64,000 bases of DNA, taken from assembly GCA_012295225.1 (NCBI GenBank), contig WMKK01000022.1, forward strand, positions 124,001 through 188,000, read 5' to 3'. Shown in pieces: positions 55,701-64,000 of this stretch; position 1 is the stretch's first letter; each line of letters begins with the position of its first letter. Under the pieces are notes generated by a model, which had not been told where the DNA came from, did no database searches, and saw only the letters and a program-made list of their open reading frames with translations. The translations under genes and the position numbers were made by a program. This DNA is from Ostreococcus mediterraneus (taxonomy: Eukaryota > Chlorophyta > Mamiellophyceae > Mamiellales > Bathycoccaceae).

Positions 55701-57509
55701 GACTATCAGTCCCATAGACTCATCATCACGATTGACGATGAGTTCATCATGGTCGTGTCGAGTCGGCGAGTGAGGCAATTCTTCGTCCAGACGCTCGACC
55801 TCACAACTCGCCCCCTCGGGTGTTGGACGAAGAGCGGGTTGCGGGTGTGGCAAGGTTGCAGAAGGTGCGTCGGTATCGTGCGCACTCGATTGGCCATGTG
55901 AAGCCGGCGTTTCGTCGCTTGCGACTGCGTCGGGTTGCGTTGACGCCTCTTCGACGCGCGCGCCTCCGACGCCGCGTGCACTGGCTTCGTAGCCGTTGCT
56001 CTCACCGGTCGCAGCTTCGTTCATCGCCGCGCCAGTGTCAGGGGCTGCGCCAGATTCAGGTGTGCACGGCACGCCACTGGACACGGGTGATACATCAACA
56101 TCAGGTCGTCGTTCACGATCGTCCACGAGCTGAGCTCCGCCGGATCCACCGAGCGTCGGCGTTTCCTTCAACATCTCCAATTCGCGAACCAGGGCCAACT
56201 CAGAGCGTCGTGCAGCTTCTATGCGCTCCTGAAATGTGGGCAAGGCGTCACCTGTGAACGTTGCCTCATGAACTATCCGTTGATCAAACGTGAGGTCGTT
56301 GAGCACGTGCACCCCCTCTATGGGTGACTGACAAACGCCTACGGCGTACGCTCGACGCGATCGCGTCTGCGTGTGCGGGCGATGGTCATACACGAAGCAT
56401 TCAGCGCCGTATTCTCGCATCCAATTCATGCGCGGTTGCAAACCGTAAAGTTGCCAATATGGATTTGCACCATCCAGGACGTCTGTCGGCAACATGTTGG
56501 TCATGGCGGTCGCGTGTTCGGCGAAGTGCACGAAGTCGCACGGCTCGCATCTTCCATGGCTGATAGCCGTCGTACGGACAGCGTCCTTTAGGATTTTGAT
56601 GCGCGCCTCCACCACGCCGTTCTGCCACTGAGCATAAGGCGTAGAGGTGCTATGCACCGTTCTGTGCCTCTCACAGAAGGCGTCAAATTCACCCTTGAAC
56701 TCTGTCCCACCGTCAGTGAAGAAGGTCGTGACGGCCGTCGAGTCGTACCCATTTTCGAGGCTATGCCAGTGTGAGGTAGACCGCTGACGTCGTTCCCGAA
56801 TCCGCGGTGGCTCCGTGAGCATCCATTCAGCCACGACTTGACTTATCTCCTCCGCCGACTTCGACTCCATTGCGTACACCCACGTGTAACGTGTGAACTC
56901 GTCTACGAGTACGAGCAGGTACTGCGGGGACCTGACGATCACGTTCCTTTGGCCAGCATGGTACGGTCGATACACACGTTCCTGAAATGGCCGGCGTAGC
57001 ACGACATCCGAGGGACGGATGCCCATGAGTTGCAGGTCTTCGAAACCGCTGCCCGAAAGGATGGGGACAGTGTCGATGTAGACTCGCTGGAGCGGGCGCA
57101 TAGCCCACATCTCCTCGCGAGCTGGCTTCCTTGAAGGCTTCGTTGCCTTTGCCATTGCACATGTTGGGCACGACCACAGCTTCGACTTTATGATTTCGTC
57201 GAAGCCTGGTAGCCACTCCTTTGCTCCGCCCACGGTTGTCTTGCACACCTGTCGCATCGCCTCGGGTGACCGATGCATCAGTCGCCCATGGAGCCTGGTG
57301 AAGGCCTCCATCTTGAACATCAACGCAGGGTTTGGCGTTTCGGACACGACTGGGTGTGCCCTCATCGGCTCAAGCTCTGGTTGAACCGGTCTCACGTCGA
57401 CCCCCTCTTGAGGTCTCATCGACCCCTCCTGAGTCGGATCTTGCGACCCCACAGCGGCGACGGCGTCGTCCGTCGATGCTGATGGTCGGTCCGGCTGAGC
57501 GGTCGTCAT
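52722..57509 (-). other. Copia-2 pol: integrase, C5-methyltransferase-like domain, reverse transcriptase, RNase H
   Basis: Fossil element part, about 1595 residues. The integrase zinc region and core come first (LHGRLMHRSPEAMRQV...CPTCAMAK, YIDTVPIL, FTDGGTEFKG, QNGVVEARIK). A long acidic, low-complexity linker follows (about 430-690). Residues about 725-930 hold INFFDGCSGGHSVRKAL, IHLAWFSPPCTPFSAANT (PPC near 800), WFLENPDSGG (near 847) and VTYCGEHGRADRKATMIMTN, the same ordered motif set as in the gypsy element. Reverse transcriptase (VWAVKVREDDTVKARL, VMYVDDFLYLG) and copia RNase H (GAPIYWKSKLQ, SSGEAEFRAL) complete it. The methyltransferase-like block between integrase and reverse transcriptase is not part of a standard copia pol. 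Confidence 0.8.
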
Positions 57510-57605
57510 CGCTTGTAAAGTTTCGACGATTGCTCCTTCGGGTCGAGTCGCGACAGCAGGTACGTTGCTGTTGCTCGGTTTGCGCCCTCCATCGACGCCA
57601 CGAAG

Positions 57606-59498
57606 TCAAGCCACCGTAAGTGGTGACTCCGGCAAGAGATCCTTGAGGCCATCCAAATCGCGGATGCCCGTGAGCGCTCGAGCGGGCTCGGGTACGAGCC
57701 TCTCAATCTCGTTTTGGTTTAGGAAATTCAGACGTGGGAGCAAATGTAACCCCACATCGAATTCGCACGAGATCTCAACACGACGGCTCTCATCCTTCAA
57801 AGCTCCGACTGCGCCGAGCTGCAACGAAACCGCTCGAGGCGGCGTGATTTCAGCGGCAGCGCCAAATTTCGGTGAGTTGGCATTCCGGATGGCATGGAAC
57901 CCTCCGTCGTGTACAAATGACGTCGGAGAAACCAATCCGATGCCCATCGTCTTCAACCCAGGTACAACGAGGACGTCGAAACGCACAACTTCATCCGTCG
58001 CGCCCGATCCGTTTCGGCACGGAACGCGCGCGTAAACCGTCCCACCATGAGTGGCCGGCTTTGACCCACCAACGCCCCCTATGGCGATGGGTGATCGTAG
58101 CTTGACGATTGTGCGCGTATCGATGCCATCAAGGCCGGCAAGGTATGAAACCCCAGCCGCACCAGTATCGAGGATGTACTTGATGCCTACTCCGCCTTGT
58201 ACGCCAACCTGGTACGCGACTAACGGACCAGCCGGAAACGCCCCAAGGCCGGTTCCAACACGTTTGTCTCCAATAGCAGCATCACCCAATGCACCTGCAC
58301 TATTTCGAATGGGATTGTCGTGTGACAACTTGTCCACCGCCAACGGGTTTCGGCACTCACGCATCATGTGACCCCGGCGCTCGCATTTGGCACACTTATC
58401 TTTGTTCTCGGGTTTGGAAGCCCAAGATCGAAACGACGGAGTTGTGTCCCCTACTTTGCTAGCGCTACGGCCTGCACCTCTTCCACCAGCATTGCCGCCG
58501 TTTCGACCACCGCCATTTGAGCGGCGTCCACGAACATCACCCCCGCGGGCGAGAGCAGCGACGAGCGGCGCGCGACGCGGCGGATCATTGCGGTGCAGTG
58601 AGTCAAGCTCCTCCATCTGCACCTGCTCCTTCAGCCATCGCAGGATCAGTGACAAATGAACGCTCGTATCTAACCCAGACGCGGACCGGGACCTTTCCCA
58701 CGAGTCCATCAGTGTCTTTAGTCGTGACCCGCCGACCACGGAGTAGAATACGCTCCATTGCTCCGCCTCGGTGAGACGGGGCACGTTGAGCGCATCTGCA
58801 ATCTCATCCGAGTTCGACAGATATCTATCAAATTCGCTCAAGATCCCTAGGAGATTCCTTGGCGAATCGTCCGTCGGCGACCTCGCCTCAGCACCAGAAA
58901 CAAGGTGCTGTCGGCACACAGATGCCCTCGTCTTCGGGACACGCACCGAGGTGTAAGCGTCCACGAGTTGACGTAACGGGTGATGTCGGTTATCGAGTTC
59001 TCTCTTCAGAGCGACCACCAGACCATCTGTTCCCGCCGCCTTCATCAATAGCGCGATCTCCTCCTTCGCTATTGATGTCAGAACACGATTGAGAAGCGTG
59101 GTGTCATCAATCGTCTCTTCGGCGGCGGAGGCGTCGGCGGCGACGGCTGCGCCGTCGTTGCCCTCTTCGCCCTCGGAGCTAGCGTCTTCGTCATCAGCTC
59201 CGAGATTGGAACTGGGCTTGACCACCAACTTCGCCGTCCTCAGCGCCTCCAATTCTGAGCGCCAGTCATCCTCCTCGTTCGCCCTTGTCAGGGCGCGGCG
59301 TACCATATCCTCGGCGGCGCCCTGCACGGGGCCTTGCCGCGAATATCTGATACCCGCATTTTTGAACACCTGACCACTCTCCAGGCTATCAAACAGTCGC
59401 CTGGCGGATTCGCTCTGCTGCGAAATCCGCCCCAGAGGCGAAAGCGCACCTCCCTTCTCCATGAAAGGGGTGACTAAGAATGTATAAGGACGCGACAT
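57606..59498 (-). other. Copia-2 gag and protease
   Basis: Fossil element part, about 630 residues: gag helical region, a Gly/Arg-rich basic stretch (GGRGAGRSASK, nucleic-acid binding), one CCHC knuckle CAKCERRGHMMREC and a retropepsin motif YILDTGAAGVSYLAG. Confidence 0.85.
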
Positions 59499-60112
59499 CG
59501 AAATCGACGACGCGCCTCACACGCCTACGGGGTTTATAGGCTCCCTTACCTGGAAACCAAAGATTAACCCCCAACTCACGCGGAAAACCAAATACGTTGG
59601 CTGTACCCAAAACAAAAACAAAAAAACAAAAAATAACCACTGAGAGGAAAGCCTTAATCTTAAGATGATTGGCCGCCCCTCCACTCGCTTCGCAATATTT
59701 AAGCCTCCGAAGGCCAAACGTCCTCACCCCGCGGTAACTTCGCGTCACCCCTCAGGAATAAGTACCCCGTTTGCCCAGCTCAATACGTCGACGAGCGACG
59801 CGCGTTCAGTGGTTATAAAATGTCAGTAATATTAGGATATACGGACTCTTACTATTCGTTACAACTTTCAGTCGTCACGCTGCAGAATGGCGCCGCATGC
59901 ATGGGCAAATCAATGCATGCGCGCCAGCAAAAGGGAATATACCCTCAGGCACAAATTGCAGCCACTAATTAGCTCTAAGCAAAGTTCATTGTTCATAATC
60001 ACGCCTCGATAGCACTGTTGGGCTTCCAGATCAACGGTAGTCGACAGGGGGCCTCAAAGGGCACGCGTTCAAGAAGGTCACTATGACTAAACAGTATGTG
60101 GTAAATGGGGTA

Positions 60113-61735
60113 CAGTCCGGGAGAGGACCTTAAATAAGGCTGAAAAAGAGATTGCTATATTTCTATAATTTCACGCCGAATGTCCGAATATTTATAGGAT
60201 TATAGCCCTCGGCCAAGTCTATAATTGAATTATAGACTTGGCCGAAGTCTAAAAAAGTCTATACTTATAGCGTTTAGGGACACAAGTCTTGAGTTAATCG
60301 ACCAATTAATTTAGCCGTTTTCCGTTGCGAAAAGAGATTCATTGGTGCGCCACGGGAAGCGCCACATATGCGCCATCGCGCGCGTTTCTCTGCACCTGAA
60401 CGTTCCATCATCGTACCGAAAGCATTTGTGACCGTCTCCGCACGCGCGCGCGTGTCGCGCGCGTCATTACGCGCACGTGTATATTTCAAGCAAAAGTGAC
60501 CATGTCACAGTACTGTTTGTGCATAGAATCGTGTAAACGTAAGTGCTCCATCATCAGGGCGCGCAGCTCCAAGCCCTGAACGACAAAAGAAGCGCGGTAG
60601 TTGACGCGTTGTTTAGCTCGTTTTGCGCGTCTTTTGGCGCGCGCGTCTGTCGTCGGGCGCTATTTTAGTCGTCGGGAGAGTTATAGAAATCTCTTTTCGC
60701 ACTTTTCCGAGGTCTATAAATCCGCGCCGAATGTCCGAGAAAATTATAGAAATATAGGAATCTCTTTTTCAGCCTAAGGACCTTAAAACGCCACATGTCC
60801 GATCGAGTTTTTGAACGCGATTGACCAATTATGACCAGGCGAATGGGTACTCAATTCGATATGATTGACGCGCGTCGCGCGACGACGCGGTTTTTGTGAG
60901 ACTTTTCAACGCGAGTGAGTGACTCTGTATAGTTTCTATCGCGTAACCAAGTTTCTCGCGACGTGGCGTCGATGCGACGGCGCGGTGGATTGAAATGTGC
61001 GTTATTTTGTGTGTTTTTGGCGTGTTTTGGCGTTTCGTGTGCAAGAGTCCCTCGGTCAGTTCGGGTCGTGAACGGTCAGATGTCAGGAAGTGCATCGACG
61101 CACATCTCTTACATAGCGGCCTAAAATCGGTTCAGTTTGATGCGCCGTGTGTCTGATGTTTTAATACAACACGACTATCCGTTCTAGATGAAATTTAAGC
61201 GCGGTTTGACGCGTCAGTGCCCCGTTGAATATTTGACATTTTCACCAATTTCGGCCATTTTTCAGTCATTTTGGCCAACGATGACAGATGAAAAAGTGTT
61301 CAATGTGGCGCACTCGCGCGAGCCATGCCGAAAGAGAGCATGAAAAGGGCATGTTCAAATGAATTACACTCACGCACGCCAATTGTCCATGCCTCTAACG
61401 CATCATTGTGACATCTGTGCCTCGACGCACATCGTGACATCTGACCGTTCACAACTCAAGCTGCCCGAGGGACTCTTGCGCCCTAAACGCACATTTCAAT
61501 CCACCGCGTCGTCGCATCGATGCCAAATCTCACGAAACTTGGTAACGCGATAGAAAGTATACAGAGTCACTCACTCGCGTTGAAAAATCGTACACACACC
61601 GCGTCGTCGCGCACATCGCGTGAAGAATGTCACGTTCAATACCCATTTGGCGAGTCATAATTGGTCAAACAAGTTTAAAAGTCGATCGGACATGTGGCGC
61701 TTTGAGGTCCTTAAATAAGGTCCTCTCCCGGACTG
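60113..61735. mobile_element. MITE-C: foldback-type element inserted in the Copia-2 LTR
   Basis: Ends CAGTCCGGGAGAGGACCTTA (60113-60132) and its reverse complement at 61716-61735. Imperfect inverted homology continues inward for roughly 300 bp on each side (60778-61090 against 61430-61715). Flanked by GGGTA (60108-60112, 61736-61740), a 5-bp duplication. About 980 bp without its own nested MITE-B. No transposase ORF. Each arm carries the GACCAATTATGAC motif. Confidence 0.85.
60138..60774. mobile_element. MITE-B, full-length reference copy, nested in MITE-C
   Basis: 637 bp. GGCTGAAAAAGAGATT at the left and its reverse complement at the right; the inverted similarity extends to about 34 bp. 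Flanked by TAA (60135-60137, 60775-60777). The TAA duplication and GGC termini indicate a PIF/Harbinger-type non-autonomous element. A 71-codon minus ORF (60274-60489) differs by only a few residues from the 45859-46074 copy. Confidence 0.85.
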
Positions 61736-61798
61736 GGGTAATCGACCGTGGCCCGTTTTGCCCATGATCACCACATCACTGGAAATCACATCAGGCAT

Positions 61799-62204
61799 GC
61801 TCTGTGACTGGCCTGTGTATGCAGAGCTGTACAGAGAGCGCGATGTGGTGTGTGTGCGTGTCTTCACACGCGCGCGCGCGCGGTGGCGTGGGCGTGGATG
61901 CGTCGCGGGCGGTGGTGGTGTAGGGGCGCGCGGCGGTGGTGGTGGTGGTGGTGGTGGCGCGGGGGCGTCGCGTCGCGCGCGCGGTCGACGCGTTGGGTGT
62001 AATGGGTCGCGCTGATGTGATGATTCTCGTCGTGTTCGCGCGCGCGCGTGGTTGGTGTGCGTGGGCGTGTTTATGCGAGAAGGGTATCGTGTGTGATGGT
62101 GTGTGCGTGTGTGGGTGCGTTTGCCGCGACGCGGAGATGCACGTCGTCGACGACGAGGTCGTCGTCGCAATGGATCGTCGCAATCTTCTCAACAACCACG
62201 TCGT

Positions 62205-62238
<34 letters not shown>

Positions 62239-62595
62239 AGTCTCTCAGTCGAGCTCGACGACGCGAATTCGATCATGATTCCGAATTTGCGGCGAGTATG
62301 CGGTGTGTACGTCGGTTACGACGACCGCGATGAGTGGGTCACGACGGCGATGATGACTTTGGTTGGTGACGCGCTCGTCGAGGCGCGCGCGCGCGCGCAT
62401 GAACTTCATACGTGTGAATTTTATGCGCATATCAACGCGAACGTGCGCGCGCGCGGCGTGCGAGTGTAGGAACATCCAAGGCGCGCGGTTTCGCCCGACA
62501 TTATCGTCATCCATCGCCCGATATCGTCGTCATTCGTCGTCATCAGGGGTGACGATGTCGTTGGGGTTGGTGCCACGTTGTGCACAATTTCAGCG
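61799..62595. other. GC-rich simple-sequence region
   Basis: GGTGGTGGTG, CGTCGTCGTC and GGCGGCGGC tracts dominate (61910-61965, 62150-62235). A + frame over 61936-62469 has a normal-looking middle ('IMIPNLRRVCGVYVGYDD') between homopolymeric Val and Gly runs. It could be a gene fragment, but start and family are unclear, so no gene is called. Confidence 0.4.
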
Positions 62596-63070
62596 ACCGT
62601 TTTAAAAACTATGATACGCTCTGGTCCGTTTGGAAACATAATAATAACCGACCCGTTTTGAATGTATCATTCGGTATTGGTCCGTTTGGACTGCCAGGGC
62701 TGAGCGGGGACGCGCGCGACGTCGCGCGCGCGTCGTCGGCGTCGTTATGCGTCGTCGTCATTCGTCTTTGCCTGAGTGTTCAATCGCGATCGAAGACTTA
62801 CGATTATTAGATGTGAAGGTGCGGCTGGAGTGGTTGACCCGCGCGCACGCGTGGGTGCGTCGCACGTGCGAGTTGGTGTGGTCCCTCGACGAAGCCCCGC
62901 CGGCTTCGCTCAACCGCTCACGACAAAACATTTCTTTTGACTCATCATTTGTAATTAAACAACGAAATCGCCATATTAATTAAGGCTACGAACTGCAAGA
63001 ACTATATTATTGTGCTTTTTAACTGCTACCAAATGACAAGTTGATAGTTGGTAATTGATTTTACTCCGAC
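62596..63070. repeat. Right copy of the dispersed block, with empty site of the TA element
   Basis: Matches 1640-2085 and then 2630-2690 plus 4285-4400 without the intervening element. The order relative to the DUF285 gene is the same as at the left, so the two window ends are paralogous gene neighbourhoods. Confidence 0.75.
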
Positions 63071-63094
63071 AAAGAGACGTGTGACGGAGGACCA

Positions 63095-64000
63095 TCAACA
63101 CTCAGAAGGCGGGCCGTCGACACTCGGACACGCAAACGCGCTCAAAAATGCGGTCGCGCCGCTAAACATGTTTGTCGTGTCCGTTACGCTCGATGTGTCC
63201 CAGACCCCTATGGATTGATTGAATTGATACGCGTTAGAAAACATGTTATTCATATCCGTCACGCTCGATGTATCCCAGTCCCCGATGGGGTGATTGAACT
63301 CGTACGCCGTATAAAACATATTATTCATATCCGTCACTTTTGACGTGTTCCAGGTACCGATGGGTTGGTTGAACTTCTCCGCTCCATAAAACATATTATT
63401 CATATCCGTCACGCTCGACGTGTCCCACTCCCCTATGGGTTGATTGAACTCATACGCGTAAGCAAACATGTAATTCATATCCGTCACTTTTGACGTGTTC
63501 CAGGTACCGATGGATTGATTGAACCGGCTTGCATCAACAAACATGTCACTCATATCAGTAACGCTTGACGTATCCCAAGATCCAATGGGTTGATTGAACT
63601 GATTCTTACCAACGAGCATTGCACGCATGTCAGTTACACTCGATGTGTCCCAGTCCGCGATGGGTTGATCGAACTCCCACGCATCAAAAAGCATATAACT
63701 CATATCATTTACACTCGATGTGTCCCAATCCCCGATGGGTTGATTGAACTGGCTCGCGTAAGCAAACATGTAACTCATGTCTGTGACCATTGCGGTGTTC
63801 CAAGACGAGATATCGTAGTTGAAACTCTCTGCAGTTTTGAACAATTCACGCATGGATGTCACGCCAGAGGTGTCGTAGTCAGACAACGAACCAACGTACA
63901 AACCACATGGGGACACATTAGTGCACGAACACGCGCCAGTTGCATCTTTTGCGAGACACGCGGTGACAGTCGCCCTGAGCAAGTCACTACGCGACGTACA
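63095..64000 (-). CDS. DUF285-repeat surface protein, 3' part
   Basis: The frame is open from the right edge (302 codons in the window) to a stop at 63095; the 5' part lies outside. It corresponds to the last cassette of the 4435-8695 protein: Cys-rich header ([15 protein letters not shown]...[12 protein letters not shown]), about ten DUF285 repeats of the [16 protein letters not shown] type and the [11 protein letters not shown] trailer. The C-terminal 20 or so residues are the same as in the left protein. Two repeats carry a WNTSKVTDM variant not seen in the left protein, so the repeats have been reshuffled or have diverged. A signal peptide and stalk are expected beyond the edge. Confidence 0.85.
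   Translation of the reverse strand, partial: CTSRSDLLRATVTACLAKDATGACSCTNVSPCGLYVGSLSDYDTSGVTSMRELFKTAESFNYDISSWNTAMVTDMSYMFAYASQFNQPIGDWDTSSVNDMSYMLFDAWEFDQPIADWDTSSVTDMRAMLVGKNQFNQPIGSWDTSSVTDMSDMFVDASRFNQSIGTWNTSKVTDMNYMFAYAYEFNQPIGEWDTSSVTDMNNMFYGAEKFNQPIGTWNTSKVTDMNNMFYTAYEFNHPIGDWDTSSVTDMNNMFSNAYQFNQSIGVWDTSSVTDTTNMFSGATAFLSAFACPSVDGPPSEC

Larger units (their letters stand above)
52086..61793 (-). mobile_element. Copia-2: Ty1/copia LTR retroelement with internal methyltransferase-like domain
   Basis: 500-bp LTRs: 52086-52585, and 59666-60112 continued at 61741-61793, because the right LTR is split by a TIR element. Ends are TG...CA and a 5-bp duplication GGCAT flanks the whole (52081-52085, 61794-61798). 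Coding parts run leftward: gag-protease (about 59.5-57.6 kb) and integrase, methyltransferase-like, reverse transcriptase and RNase H (57.5-52.7 kb). The two LTRs look identical where compared, so insertion is very recent. Apart from the element sitting in its LTR it looks whole or nearly so. Confidence 0.9.
59666..61793 (-). repeat. Copia-2 LTR (right, 5' in element orientation), split by MITE-C
   Basis: 59666-60112 and 61741-61793 together correspond to the left LTR. Between them lies the 60113-61735 element plus its 5-bp duplication. Confidence 0.9.

Noticed and set aside
60113-61740. Apparent shortening of the right Copia-2 LTR
   Set aside because: The missing 53 bases are present after the MITE-C insertion, so the LTR is split rather than truncated.
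61936-62469. + frame of 177 codons with Val and Gly runs
   Set aside because: Mostly simple-sequence translation; the middle part looks protein-like but has no recognisable family or start.
1-64000. CRISPR arrays, tRNA or rRNA genes, bacterial-style operons and terminators
   Set aside because: No spaced short direct repeats with unique spacers, no cloverleaf or rRNA-like segment noticed, and the gene structure is eukaryotic (introns, TATA-like elements).

Overview
The window looks like a repeat-rich, accessory chromosome segment of a marine picoprasinophyte green alga (Mamiellales, Ostreococcus/Micromonas/Bathycoccus type), probably one of the 'outlier' chromosomes. The reasons are very large secreted proteins with BspA-type (DUF285) repeats, FG-GAP and discoidin-like domains, tiny 49-57 nt introns, CpG-rich GCGCGC-type intergenic sequence next to AT-richer duplicated blocks, and several apparently young transposable elements. 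The genus is inference; no rRNA or tRNA anchor is present.

Layout. 1-1088 (-): 5' part of a membrane-anchored secreted protein that leaves the left edge. 1.6-2.7 kb: a block also found at 62.6-63.0 kb, followed in the left copy by a 1.6-kb inverted-repeat DNA element (2687-4284). 4435-8695 (-): a 1402-aa surface protein (signal peptide, Asn-Ala-Thr-rich coiled stalk, EGF-like knot, Ser/Pro hinge, four DUF285 cassettes). 8.7-13.3 kb: duplicated block with a decayed gene, a zinc-ribbon gene, a cytosine-methyltransferase motif-I fragment and a 190-bp satellite. 14797-18978 (-): a paralogous surface protein with the same signal peptide and stalk but a discoidin-like head. 19-24.2 kb: second copy of the duplicated block. 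24452-27584 (-): spliced pogo/CENP-B-like transposase. 27992-32267: two 1260-bp inverted arms around a glycosyltransferase ORF and a smaller inverted-repeat element. 32327-45793: Ty1/copia element (Copia-1) with a Ty3/gypsy chromoviral element (34646-42710) nested in it. 45.8-46.7 kb: two MITE copies. 46.7-50.7 kb: rearranged third copy of the duplicated block. 50699-51456 (-): a two-exon membrane protein. 52086-61793: a second Ty1/copia element (Copia-2), one LTR of which is split by a nest of two TIR elements. 63095-64000 (-): 3' part of a third DUF285 protein that leaves the right edge.

How it fits together. Host coding capacity is dominated by a modular family of surface glycoproteins in which a common signal peptide and stalk are joined to different adhesive heads. 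The stalk repeats and the ~10-kb duplicated blocks are nearly identical, which favours recombination and gene-family diversification. The most striking observation is that two unrelated LTR-retroelement families here (Ty3/gypsy and Ty1/copia) each carry a cytosine-5 DNA-methyltransferase-like domain, at different places in pol. A third, truncated methyltransferase motif-I fragment occurs three times beside the satellite arrays. The retroelements are described as fossils: family, parts, nesting and approximate age only.
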